DNA of 64,000 nt from Fallopia convolvulus (GCA_964016875.1 OZ024724.1:9286501-9350500), one strand, 5' to 3'; numbered from the stretch's first letter, positions 33,849 through 45,114 are shown. Notes: generated by a model from the letters alone, not told the origin. Numbers and translations are program-made.

Positions 33849-34111
33849 CTGATAGCTTGCATATAGGAGTAGTTTAGATGCATTTTTTATATATGTTTTA
33901 GTTGGGTTTAGGTTAGTTTTTATGTAGTTTTTAGGTTTTTGTGTTGTCGGGTATTATGCGCTGGTTTGCTCGGTTTTACAGGTCTTAGGTTCAGGAGCAA
34001 CAACGGGGCGAGTACAGATTGACCATGGCGGTGGTGGACGAGTCGAAGGAGCTAAGGAAGCTAGGATGTGCTAGGAAGAAGAGGTAAAATAAAGAAGAAC
34101 GAGCCAAGAAG

Positions 34112-34242
34112 TCAAGCAATTGCGCGGTTTGCAACGCGAGCAATGTGCCCGCGTAATCTCAACTGGCGAGGTATTGCGCGGGGAGGACAAAGCGCGACCG
34201 CGCAATTCAGGCCGAACCCGCGCAATCTGGGGCTTCTCACGG
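34112..34242 (+). repeat. GCGCAAT palindrome island in the D LTR
   Basis: Contains ATTGCGCGG twice and CCGCGCAAT twice in opposite orientation. The last two CCGCGCAAT words are 20 bp apart. The same module recurs in the gag-PR linker and in the spacer before ORF3. Confidence 0.85.
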
Positions 34243-34353
34243 ACGATGGATTTGGGCCGAGAGTTGGTTTGGGCTTCAATGTTTGGCTATTTGGGCTTAT
34301 GATTTCCGAGATTATATGTTTAAGATAGAGTTTGAGGGATATTTTTAGAGACA

Positions 34354-34361
34354 TATAAATA
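34354..34361 (+). promoter_or_regulatory. TATA box of element D
   Basis: TATAAATA about 500 bases into the LTR. Transcription probably starts near 34385, leaving a leader of nearly 1 kb before gag. Confidence 0.65.
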
Positions 34362-35256
34362 CTTTATGTTAGTTTTATTTTCAATAACTTTTGTCATACT
34401 TTTGGAGGCTAGGGTTTTTCTCTCAAGGAAGACTTTGAACCTTTGTAAGTTTGATTTTAATTTCAATTATGCATTGCTAATTTTCCCTTGTGTTTGACTA
34501 ATTAGTGAAGTCATGAATTGTGTATGATTGTGAGATTTAATTGATTCTCAACGAACTTGAATAGAAATTATTCCTTGTGCTTACTTGAATCAGAATTATT
34601 CTAGGGTTTTGTTAGATTAGCTATCTAATAGAATTTCTAGGTTAATTTACAACTGAATTAATTTAGTACCGGTTGGAGTTAATCTGATCAAGAGTAGACT
34701 TTAATTAATTTAGTACCGGTTGGACAAGTTGGTTAAAGTAGGGAATAAATTCACAAGTCACTTAGATGTCTGGTTGCTCTAAGTGTTTGTTTCTATTGAT
34801 AACTTGAATCTTCATGCTGTTATTTAATTGAATCTAGAAGGTCTTCTAGGTTATTATCTAATTAGGGTTGTTAGAACTGGTTGGTCTATCAACTAAATCT
34901 GAAGTTCGGGTCTTAATCCTTAGTAGGATCATTATCCATAATAGATTATTCAGGTGAGAAGAGAATCAAGAAAAACGATGATCAATAAAGCAATATCATG
35001 ATGAATCTAATTAGTTGAACACGCTTTTCTCATATTTGTTAACTCAATCATAATTGCATTCATAGTTAGTTTTCAATTTGCATAGTAGTTTAGACTTTCA
35101 ATCAATAAACCCCCCATATTAGTTACTTGACACTTAAGAAATAACACAAATACAAGAGTCTTTGTGGGATCGACCCTTGCTTACCGCTCTACTGAGTTGG
35201 TTAAGTTAGGATTCATTGATATGTATAAACGACCACCGAAAATACCTCATCAAATT

Positions 35257-35274
35257 TGGCGCCGTTGCCGGGGA
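35257..35274 (+). other. primer binding site of D, tRNA-Asp
   Basis: TGGCGCCGTTGCCGGGGA, a perfect complement of the tRNA-Asp 3' end, four bases after the LTR. Confidence 0.92.
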
Positions 35275-35329
35275 CTCGTCGCTATTTTTGTTTATTACTT
35301 TTGTGCTGTTTTGGGTGTGAACCTGTTAT

Positions 35330-36660
35330 ATGGTTCATACCCGTGCTACTAACTTATCTCCTCTGTTGTTTGATCCAGATATTGACAAGACACTCTTCAA
35401 GCTAAGGAAGGAAATCCGGAATCACTTTCAGGCCTTACCGTTCTTTCTTGAAGAATCTGACTCTGAATCTGACTCTGCTGAATCTGCCGAGATGGGTGAC
35501 CAAACTCTAAGACAGTTGATTGCACCAAATCTGAGTGGCGGTGCAATTCCCTGCTCTCGGTGAGGGAGTCAAGTTTGAGCTGAAATCCGTGTTGATCCAC
35601 CTTTTGCCTTCATTCCATGGGCATAGTGGTGAAGACCCCAACAAGCATCTTTCTGAATTTCATGCTGTGTGCTCCAGCATGAAGCCTGCTGATGTGACTC
35701 ATGACCAGATCGCGTCGAGAGCCTTTCCTTTTTCTCTCAAGGATCAGGCTAAAGACTGGTTTTATTAATTGGCTCCGGAAAGTATTGATACATGGGCTAA
35801 GATGAAGGAAGCTTTTCTGGAGAAGTACTTCTGTGCTACAAGGCTCAACGATCTGAAAAAGCGAATCAGTAACATCGAACAAGAAGCTAATGAGTCCTTG
35901 TACGATTACTATGAGAGGTTCAAGAGGTTGGTAGCCAACTGTCCTTTCCATGGCTACACTAATCAAGACCTGATTCTATATCTTTTCAATGGCCTCTTGG
36001 ATGATGAGAGAAGAATGGTCAATGCAGCTTGCCAGGGTCACATTCTCAACAAAACTCCTGCTGCTGCGTTTGACCTGTTTACACAACTGTCTGAGGGTAC
36101 ATGACAGTTCAAAAAAGAGACTAGCTCGAGAGCTGCAAATTCAGTGGTGGCTAATACAAGAATCCAAGATGAACTCACTGAATTGAAAATGATGATGAAG
36201 CAGCTGTTGCAGCAAGGTGGTAGACAGCAGGTGAAATCCTGTGAGATTTGTTTTGATACCATGCATCTCACTGATTCATGCCCTACACTTCAAGATCAAA
36301 ACGCTGAGGTGAATGCATTGGGAGGCTATGGACCACCTAGGCCGAGGTATGACCCCTTCTCCAACACCTACAATCCAGGCTGGAAGGATCATCCTAATCT
36401 GAGGTACGGAACAAACAATCAGCAATTCAATCAGCAGGGTGGCCAAGCTCCATATAAGCCACCTTTTCAACCCCGTCCTCAGGGGGCCAATCAGAATGCG
36501 ATGTCTACTGAAGATATGATTCGGACTCTTGTACAAATTCTGACTACAATGCAAGGCTCAATGAGCCAATATCAACAATAGACCAAGTCTAGCATCCACA
36601 ATCTAGAGACTCAAGTCAGCAAATTGCCAATGTTGTAGGCAAACTGGAAGCTAGAGATTC
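35330..36660 (+). pseudogene. gag of element D
   Basis: Starts at ATG 35330 (Met-Val-His-Thr-Arg-Ala-Thr, same start as F). It is broken by a frameshift near 35540 and stops at 35766 (TAA), 36102 (TGA for CGA) and 36579 (TAG for CAG). It contains AFPFSLKDQAKDWFY, FLEKYF and YDYYERFKRL of the gag core, and an intact zinc knuckle CEICFDTMHLTDSC at about 36238-36280, followed by an asparagine/glutamine-rich segment. Homologous to residues 1-430 of the F protein, and distinct from the A/C2/E gag. Confidence 0.88.
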
Positions 36661-36667
36661 AAGTAAG

Positions 36668-38134
36668 TTGCCATCTCAGACCGAGCTCAATCCGAAACAG
36701 AATGTCAATGCTATTACTCTGAGGAGTGGACGAGAGCTTCAAGTAGAGCCCAGGGACGGGCACATACCAATCAGAAGGGGTATAACAGAAGAAGCTAAGG
36801 GCGAAATAGAAGACAAACTCGAGCTGACAGATGAGATTCCAAGTAATTCGTTCGGGGACGAATTGCTCGGCCAGCCTGCTAAAAGCGCGGCAGAGCAATT
36901 GCCACCCCGTGTAATACAGTCGCAGTTGGGATTGCGCGGGGACGAGACGCCAGAAAGCGCGACCGCGCAATTGCCAAGCCGTGCAATGCCGTCTTAGTCA
37001 GGATTGCGCGGCTTGGCTGCTGAAAGCGCGGCCGCGCAATCGGAGGTGATCCCGAGCAATCTGGACGACAATGCTGATTTGTCTGAAACGCCTCTGAAGT
37101 CTTATGCACCGGTTCCACCCTTCCCAGAGTCATTAAAAGAGACCCGAAAGCTGGAGAACGACAAGGAATTGTTGGAGACATTCAGCATGTGTGAGGTAAA
37201 CATTCCTTTACTTAAACTGATTAAAAGCATTCCTAGATATGCTAAGTTTTTGAAAGAATTGTGCACCATAAAAAGAACTCAAAAGCTAAAAGGGAAACAG
37301 AAAATCCCTATAAGTGAACATGTGTCAGCTGTGTTTCAAAGGCGTATGCCTCAGAAATGTGGTGACCCTGGCATGTTCACTATTCCCTGCATTATTGGTG
37401 ATACAAAAATTGATAAAGCCATGCTAGATCTAGGTGCTTCAATTAATGTTTTACCTTACTCTGTGTACAAGATGCTTGAATTGGTTCCTCTGCAAGAAAC
37501 TGGTGTTGTGATACAGTTAGCTGATAGGTCAAATGCTTATCCTAAAGGAATAGTTGAAGATGTGCTTGTAATGGTTGATAATCTGATATTTCCTGCTGAT
37601 TTCTATGTCTTAGATATGGACCATGATAAGCATGTTGCACCTATTTTGCTAGGTAGACCTTTTCTGAAAACAGCTAAAACTAAGATTGATGTCTGTAGTG
37701 GTTCTCTTACTATGGAATTCGACGGGGAAAGGGTAGAGTATAATATTTATGATGCAATAAAATACCCTCCCGAAGATTCCTCAATGTGCTTAGTTGATGT
37801 AGTAGAGCCACTTGCTCAAGAATTTTTCATTATGCATGAATTTGATGCTTTGAAATCCACCTTGGAAAATGCTATTATGAATGAAAATTCGGATTTGGAA
37901 TTAAAGATTGACCTGCAGGAAGTGGTGGCAGATTTGAATGCTCACTTTGAGCGTCCGTTTATGCCACCGGGCTCAAAGCCCATACCACTAACCTTGCCAA
38001 GCGAGAAGCTTTTGCCATCTATTGTGCAGGCACCAATGGTAGAATTGAAGCAACTTCCAGATCATCTCAAGTATGCTTTCTTAGGTGAAGGGGACACTTG
38101 TGCAGGCACCAGTAATTATATCCAACAAGCTTAG
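36668..38134 (+). pseudogene. gag-PR linker and protease of element D
   Basis: The linker (36668-37060) is filled with the D palindrome. One TAG at 36995 interrupts it. The protease follows: FLKELCTIKRTQKLKGK, then MLDLGASINVLPYSVY with the catalytic DLGAS, and ILLGRPFLKTAKTKID. The frame runs out at 38134 because of an insertion or frameshift near 38100, just before RT. The protease would cleave the gag-pol polyprotein. Confidence 0.88.
36885..37062 (+). repeat. GCGCAAT palindrome island in the gag-PR linker of D
   Basis: Two copies of the module ATTGCGCGG...CCGCGCAAT...CCGNGCAAT (from about 36930 and 37002). In the second the CCGCGCAAT and CCGAGCAAT words are again 20 bp apart, as in the LTR. 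In-frame, it encodes alanine/serine-rich peptide. Confidence 0.8.
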
Positions 38135-39740
38135 CAATGAGCAAGAAGGAAGATTAGTGGAAGTTCTGAGGGAGCACAAGACGGCCATAGGATGGACCAT
38201 TGCAGACATTAAAGGGATTAGTCCCTCAACATTTATGCATCGGATTCTATTAGAAGATGAAGCTACACCGTCTAGACAACCACAAAGAAGGCTGAATCCC
38301 CCGATGATGGAGGTGGTGAAGAAGGAGGTGCTGAAGCTCCTTCAGGCAGGTATGATCTTTCCTATTTCTGATAGCAAATGGGTCAGCCCAACTCAGGTTG
38401 TCCCTAAAAAGGGTGGTATCACAGTGGTTGAGAATCACAAGGGTGATCTCATTCCCACCAGAGTCCAGACCGGGTGGCGGGTGTGTATTGATTATCGCAA
38501 GCTGAATGCGGTAACCCGGAAGGACCATTTCCCATTACCTTTTATTGACCAGATGCTGGAACGACTTGCCGGTCGTTCATTCTATTGTTTCTTGGATGGA
38601 TATTCTGGATATTTTCAGGTAGCCATAGCACCAGAGGATCAGGAAAAGACAACATTCACTTGTCCTTTGGGCACCTTTGCATACCGAAGGATGCCTTTTG
38701 GACTGTGTAATGCCCCAGCTACATTACAACGGTGTATGGTTAGTATCTTTTTTGAGTACATAGAAAATTTTATTGAGGTATTTATGGATGATTTCACCGT
38801 CCATGGGGATGATTTTGATTCATGTTTAACTCATTTGACACTAGTGCTTAAAAGATGTGAAGATACTTATCTTGTTCTCAACTCCGAAAAATGTCATTTT
38901 ATGGTAGAACAAGGTATAGTATTAGGCCATGTAGTGTCTTCTAGGGGAATTGAGGTCGATAAGGCTAAGGTTGAAGTAATTCAATCTTTGCCTTATCCTA
39001 CTAATGTGCGTGAAGTTCGTTCTTTTTTAGGCCATGCAGGATTTTACCGCAGGTCTATCACAGACTTCTCCAAAATTGCCTCCCCCTTATGTGAGTTGTT
39101 GAAGAAGGAAGCAGAATTTGAGTTTGGTGATGCATGCGAGCGGCGTTTGATGAGCTAAAACTCCGCCTCACCACAGCTCCCATTATTCAAGCCCCAAAAT
39201 TGCCTCCCCCTTATGTGAGTTGTTGAAGAAGGAAGCAGAATTTGAGTTTGGTGATGCATGCAAGACGGCGTTTGATGAGCTAAAACTCCGCCTCACCACA
39301 GCTCCCATTATTCAAGCCCCAAATTGGTCTCTCCCTTTTGAGATCATGTGTGATGCCAGTGATTATGCAGTGGGGGCTGTTTTGGGACAGAAGTAGGGCA
39401 AGGCGTCTAATGTGATTCACTACGCCTCTATGACATTAAATGAGGCTCAAATGAACTACTACACCACAGAAAAGGAGCTCCTAGCAGTTGTGTTTGCATT
39501 GGAGAAATTTCGCTTTTACTTGCTGGGAACAAGAGTGATTGTTTATACAGATCATGCAACACTCCGCTATCTGTTAACAAAAAAGGAGGCCAAGCCCAAG
39601 TTAATCAGGTAGATCTTATTGTTGAGTGAATTCAACATTGAGATAAAAGACAAAAAGGGGGCTGAGAATGTGGTTGCTGATCATTTGAGTCGTCTGGTGA
39701 TGGAATAACAGAAGAGGCCAGCAAGTTCACCCATTCAGGA
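38085..39740 (+). pseudogene. reverse transcriptase and RNase H of element D
   Basis: RT blocks in order: SRQPQRRLNPPM, WRVCIDYRKLNAVTRKDHFP, FLDGYSGYFQ, YRRMPFGLCNAP, and the catalytic FMDDF at 38781-38795. A 124-bp tandem duplication at 39071-39318 shifts the frame at the RT/RNase H junction. RNase H follows with CDASDYAVGAVLG, TEKELLAVVFALEKFR and YTDHATLRYL. Stops TAG at 39394 and 39610 (TGG in F). Together these domains copy the RNA into DNA. Inactive as it stands. Confidence 0.92.
39071..39318 (+). repeat. 124-bp tandem duplication in D pol
   Basis: CAAAATTGCCTCCCCC at 39071 recurs at 39195. The repeated part ends in CCCCAAATTGG, so a CCAAA-TTG microhomology lies at the join. The first copy lacks one base (GCGAGCGG versus GCAAGACGG). 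Confidence 0.95.
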
Positions 39741-41062
39741 GGAATTTCCAGATGATACTTTGTTTGCTATTAAGGTTGTAAAACCTTGGTATGCACACTT
39801 GGTTAATTTCCTGGTTACAGGTGAATTCCCACCAACTTTTACGAAAGCTCAGAAGGATAAGTTAAGAAGTGAAGCAAGATACTACATCTGGGATGATCCA
39901 TATTTGTGGAAACACTGCGCTGATCAGGTAATCCGACGATGTATCTCGGATAATGAGGTAACTTCTATCTTAACTTTCTGTCATAATTATGCATGTGGGG
40001 GCCATTTTAGTTCTAACAAAACTGCTAGGAAGGTATTGGATGCAGGATTTTACTGGCCAAGCATTTTTAGGGATGCTCATGGTTTTTGTAAATCCTGTGA
40101 CCGATGTCAAAGGGTTGGGAATATGTCCCAAAAGAATGAGATGCCTCAGTCTCCTATTATTTTCTGTGAAATTTTTGATGTATGGGGCATTGACTTTATG
40201 GGTCCATTTCCAAATTCTTTTTGGGAACTATTATATCTTGCTTGCGGTGGACTACGCTTCCAAATGGGTGGAAGCGAAGGCCACCAGGACTAACGATTCT
40301 AAAGTGGTGACAGATTTCTTGAAGACCAACATTTTTACTAGATTTGGTGTCCCTAAAGCTTTAGTTAGTGACAAGGGATCCCACTTCTGTAATAGGATGG
40401 TGAGCGCATTATTGAAAAAATATCATGTCACACACAGAGTCTCTACAACATACCACCCTCAGACAAATGGCCATGCGGATGTGTCTAACAGAGAAATCAA
40501 GTCCATTCTAGAGAAGACAGTTGCACCAAATAGGAAAGACTGAAGTGCTCGTTTGGATGATGCACTATGGGCGTACAGGACCGCTTTTAAAACACCAATT
40601 AGGATGTCACCATTCAGGTTGGTGTTTGGGAAAGCTTGTCATCTACCGGTGGAAGTTCAACATAAAGCATACTGGGCAGTCAAGAAGTGCAACATGCAAG
40701 AAAATGAGGTGGGTGAATTCAGGAAACTTCAACTCCAAGAATTACAAGAAATCAGGCTCGAGTCTTATGACAATGCAGTGATATACAAAGAAAAGACAAA
40801 AGCCTGGCATGACAAACATATTTGGAGGAAGAACTTCAAGGTAGGGGACAAAGTACTTTTGTTCCAATCTCGCCTCAGACTATTTCCTGGAAAACTGAGC
40901 TCAAGATGGAGAGGTCCTTTTGTGGTAGCACATGTGTATCCACATGGCGCAGTTGATATCTATGATGGAGTTTCTCAGTCCGTCTTCAAGGTGAATGGTC
41001 AGCGGCTGAAGCTATATTATGAAGGATTCAATGGTGCTACTTTAGAAGAGACGACTCTATAA
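39741..41062 (+). pseudogene. integrase of element D
   Basis: HHCC zinc-binding region (HNYACGGHF ... CKSCDRCQR, about 39980-40105), then core motifs GIDFMGPFP (first Asp about 40192) and VSDKGSHF (second Asp about 40369). The third catalytic position, 36 residues on, reads GHAD where F has GQVE, so the DDE glutamate is an aspartate here (40478-40480). The C-terminal part has WRGPFVVAHVYPHGAV. A frameshift lies near 40230 and a TGA at 40541. Ends at TAA 41060-41062. It would insert the DNA copy into the genome, but is not functional. Confidence 0.9.
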
Positions 41063-41090
41063 GAGCCGAAACAAGAGCCTTGATATCTTT

Positions 41091-41140
41091 TTTACGTCAA
41101 GCTAATGACGTTAAACAAGCGCTTCTTGGGAGGCAACCCA
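41091..41140 (+). other. conserved two-hairpin motif after the pol stop (D)
   Basis: ACGTCA-AGCTAA-TGACGT hairpin, a TTAAACAAGCGCTT spacer, and a TGGG-AGGCAA-CCCA hairpin, starting 29 bases after the pol stop. Same loops as in A; stems differ but still pair. Confidence 0.75.
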
Positions 41141-41286
41141 TGTTTTAGGATAGTTTTGCTTTGATTTTTTTTTTCATTTCTGTTTTGCAATTTTTGCTTT
41201 TATCAGTTAGTTAGGCAAAAATAACCCTCAAAATTTTATATAACTTGGAACCGCTAGGAAGTACAGAAGGACTCGAAAAGGGGTAA

Positions 41287-41462
41287 AAATTGCGTGGCCA
41301 TAAGATCTGTAGCCAAACCGAGCAATGCCAACTCAGTTGGAATTGCGCGGCTTGGCCTACTAAATGCGCGGCCGCGCAATCCCAAGCCCCGAAGCCGAGC
41401 AATCCCAACTGGGAGGCAATTGCGCAGCCGCGCAATTCTGTGCCAACCCGCGCAATCGACAA
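41287..41462 (+). repeat. GCGCAAT palindrome island before ORF3 of D
   Basis: ATTGCGCGG...GCGCGGCCGCGCAAT, then CAATTGCGCAGCCGCGCAAT, and CCGCGCAAT again 20 bp later. Third location of the same module in this element. Confidence 0.85.
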
Positions 41463-42023
41463 ATTTTTTTGGGACCCTTTTTTAATATAACCCAATTCCT
41501 TCGTTCTTTCGTCACTTCGCCGCCCACCTTCTCCTTCAACCTCTCAAAACTCCATTGAAGCTCAAGCTATCAACCTCCTTCCAAGCTATTTCAAGTCGGG
41601 ATTTCAACCTCAATCAAGCTAACAACTCCAAATCAAGCGGGATTCAAGTAAGTTTCTCAAAATCCCCATTCAAATTCGGTTTGTATTTAGTTAAATCTAG
41701 ATCTAGGTTTGGCTAGAAAAACCCGAATTTGACCCCTTTAGGCTCGGATTTAGGCTTAAGTTCTTCACAAAAGTTCGTTTATTGCATGATTCTAGCCTAG
41801 ATTCGTGTTTTATTTGAGCTTTTTGCATAAATCCGAAATTCACCTATAATTTGATTAAAATTTAATTAGATTTTGATTAAATTGTTCTAGGTAGTGGGGG
41901 AAGTGAGTGTTTGAGCGATTATTTGTGAAATATTGTTCTGGTTGTCCTTGCCTGGACAACAAAAATTGTGTTTGCTTGGTCCGTTTGTGGTGTTGTGCAG
42001 GTTTCTGTGAATTTCTGATATAA

Positions 42024-43655
42024 ATGGCTCCGAAAAGAAGTAGAAGAGATACCGCATATTCATCCCGAGCTGCTTACGCTCCCCCTGCTGTGGTGGGAGA
42101 AAACACCCAAGAGACTTTTGGGATCAGTTTGGAAAAGAACAGTCATGTGATCCGGTTTGAGCTTTTAAAGGACAGGGAATGGAAAGCAACCTGGTTCATA
42201 GACTGGAACTTGATGAATGCGATCGGGATAGCTCATTTGCTGAATGAGATTGGAGCATATTTGCACATGGGAGAATTCTTAAAGTTGTGTGAACCCACAT
42301 TCAAGGGGTTAACATTGGAGTTTCTGAGTACCCTGTCTATTGATTTCAGAGGAGAAGGGGAGATTAAATTCTGGCTAGGAGGAGTTAGGAGGAAGCTGAT
42401 ATTGAAACAAGTCAACCGAGTGTTCGGTTTCTTCAATTTTCCTTCTAATAAGGATATGGTATTTACTGAGACGGGGGCTACATGGGCTGATCACCATTTT
42501 TGGAGACTCATTACAGGGAAGGCTAAATATGAGCCTTCTAAAGAAAAGGCCTCCCCCATTACTCACCCCGCCATTAAGGTCTTTCAGAGATTTATTGCTA
42601 GCACAATGAATGGGCGAGGTGATAGCGGGAACAACTACCCCAAGAAAGATGTTGTTGTACTGGCAGCTTGTCTGAAAAAGAAAAAGATGAATATGGGTGC
42701 TATGCTTATGAACCACATGTACCATGTTGGAAACAAGGGTGGAGGAGCTATATGTATTGGTGGGATTGTGACACATCTGGCTAAGCACTTTGGAGTTGAT
42801 GTGAGCAGGTTACAGGTTGACATTCCGCCTGTGCCTATTGATTTTACTATGCTGAAGAAGATGGGAGCCCTTTACATTTACAGGAACTCTTACTATTGGG
42901 CGATTGGGGATTCTGGGCGAGTAATGAAGCTTCCTGATGGGAGCCGAGTAAGGATTGGAGACAGCCCAGCTAACTGGTTTATTGATGTTCAGGATGGTGA
43001 TTTGAGTGTGATTGATGTCAGGGGCCTAGTTAGAGGAAAAAATAAGGCCCCAATTGTTGTTGAGGAGTCTGAAGAGGAGGAAATGGATGAGGATTTCACA
43101 ATGGCTGAGGAAGAAGAAGAAGATGAAGATGAAGAGTCTGTTGAAGCTGTAGACACAAAGGAGGAGGATTAGTCTGAGGAGGATACCCAGCAACGACAGT
43201 CTGTACCTGCTGGAGGAGATCACCAACATTCTGATACACATTACAGTCAGATGATGGAGATGATGAGACAGATGCAGCTGCACAACACGCAGCGCTACAA
43301 CAGTATGACGTCTCACATCGATCAGGGCTTTCAGAACATGCAAGTTTATGTGGATCAGAGGTTCACATCATATCAGACTCATCAGGATCAGCAGCTTGCT
43401 GCTTTTCAGGCCCGCCAGGATGAGCAGTTCATATTGCTCAACACTAGATTGGATGGCTGGAGTTCAGCGGGTTATACTCCTCATCAGTCTTATCCCCAAT
43501 ACGCCTTTCCAGATCCACCGTATCCTTAGTTTCCGCCATATCAGCCACCACCAGCACAACAGATTCCACTTTACCAGCCACTGCAGCCAGAGTATCCTCC
43601 GGAGAAGCCTTCACCACCACCTTCGGATTCCCCTCCGCATTACCCGGATAGCTAG
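42024..43655 (+). pseudogene. ORF3 of element D (Athila ORF-type protein)
   Basis: Starts at ATG 42024 with a basic MAPKRSRR (possible nuclear signal). The globular part has FLSTLSIDFRGEGEIKFWL and KQVNRVFGFFNFP; an acidic run (EESEEEEMDEDF) ends at TAG 43170. The same frame continues past it through a glutamine-rich coiled coil (MMEMMRQMQLHNTQRYN) to TAG 43527 and a proline/tyrosine-rich tail ending at about 43655. Both stops look like point changes. Same architecture as ORF3 of A and F at low sequence identity. No signal peptide or membrane span is visible. Function unknown. Confidence 0.78.
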
Positions 43656-45090
43656 TTTCTTTGTGAGTTTTTCTCTTTCCTTTTCTTTTTACTATACTTT
43701 GGGGACAAAGTATGTTTTAAGCATGGGGGAAGGGGATTACTTGTGCATTGCATATAGTTGCATTAGTTTTAGGTCATGTTTAAAATTTTTGCATGCATTG
43801 ATTAAAATTCTGAAAAATGAAAAAAAAAATTTAGAAAATTTGAGAAAAATACAAAAATATTGCATTTAGGTTCTTATTTCCTCATTGTTTGATTCCTCTT
43901 GTTTCTCTAAGTTAAGTATAATTCCTAACCCATGATTTGCATGATATGCTGAAGTTGATATGATATAAGCATGATCATTGATTAAATGACTTGATTATAG
44001 GATGGAGCATGCATTTAGCTTGATTATTTGATTCATTCTGAAGTTCTAGACAAAACAAAATATTAGCCTTGTGAGGTTTATTATTTTTGGCCTTCCATGA
44101 TTATTTGTTCTCCACATTCTTGAGTGTATCACCATGATTATCTAGCTATATAACTTGTGTTATGATACCTTGTCAAGACTGCTTATATGATTGAATGCAT
44201 GACATTAAATTGATTGAGGCAATGTTTCTCATCAGTCTATTATTTCCCTTCCTACCCTACAAGATCCATGTTTTTGACACCCCGTTCTTTTAAGCTTTAA
44301 GCCTATTTTTGATAGCTCCACAAAATTTTCCTAGCCTAATAAGCTTGACCCAGGATCCGGGATTTAGGACTTTAGGTTGTGTTTTTGGTTTTGTGTGAGT
44401 TATGTATAAGTATGGGGGAGTTGGATGAAAAAGGTAGAAAAAGATGAAATAAAACTCTTGTGTTCAAAGTGAAAAAAAAATATAAAGATGAAGTTTGTTG
44501 CAAAATAAGCAAAAGAAAAAGTGTTTGAATGTTATTAGTCTTCATTAAGCAAAGCAAGAAAGAGATGAAAAGAGGCTAAAGAAAAAAAAAAGAAGCAAAG
44601 TGCTTTAATGTAATTGTAATGAGTTGGTAGAAAGAAGTTTGGAAGAAGTTGAGAAGAAAGTGTTGATGTTTGGGCTAGGATTATTTCTTTATCCCGGATT
44701 AAGCACCACAGGCCAAATATTATCCCTTCCAAATGTCTCTTTACCTTGGCCCCGTTACAAGCCGAAAAAAAGACCTCATGATTTTTGTTATGTATTTGAT
44801 CCCCATCGGTGGAGATTTAGAACTCTGATGCAAGCATATGGTAGTCTAGTTTTCATGGTTGATTTTGAGTGAAACACATACCCATTATATACTTGAGTGT
44901 TGAGTGCAAAACACAATTTCCTTGGTGAGGTCTAGAATGGATGAATGGTCTTTACTTGTTGCTTACCATAATGCATGCTGAGAAGTCTTGGTTGAGTTTT
45001 TAATTACATGTGAAATGTTTGTTTGATTTGAAATGGATGTAAGATTGCATTTCTATGGTGTGATTGGATTTATGTCTTGCTTGAGCACAA
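43656..45090 (+). other. 3' noncoding region of D
   Basis: 1.4 kb without a supported frame. Block 44300-44380 (TAGCTCCACAAAA ... ATAAGCTTGACCC ... ATCCGGGA) is conserved with the 3' regions of A and B. GCCCCGTTACAAGCCG near 44748 also has a match in A near 5010-5030. Confidence 0.7.
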
Positions 45091-45114
45091 GCAAGGGTTA
45101 AGCATGGGGGAATT
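45091..45114 (+). other. polypurine tract of D
   Basis: AAGCATGGGGGAATT immediately before the TGATAGC start of the 3' LTR. Confidence 0.85.

Larger units (their letters stand above)
33850..35252 (+). repeat. 5' LTR of element D (1403 bp)
   Basis: TGATAGCTTGCATATAGG to ACCTCATCA, unrelated in sequence to the A-type LTR. It holds a TATA box at 34354 and a GC-rich palindrome island at 34112-34242, and ends with a region like the tRNA-primed U5 of other Athila elements. Confidence 0.95.
41063..42023 (+). other. spacer between pol and ORF3 of D
   Basis: Noncoding. Holds the conserved two-hairpin motif (41091-41140), a palindrome island (41287-41462) and then about 550 bases of leader to the ORF3 ATG. 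A GTGCAG at 41994-41999, 25 bases before that ATG, is a plausible splice acceptor for an ORF3 message. Confidence 0.7.

Noticed and set aside
34068..34354. Open frames of about 80-90 codons on both strands, repeated at 45333-45623
   Set aside because: They lie inside the two LTRs of D and follow the GC-rich palindrome island; no homology or coding signal.
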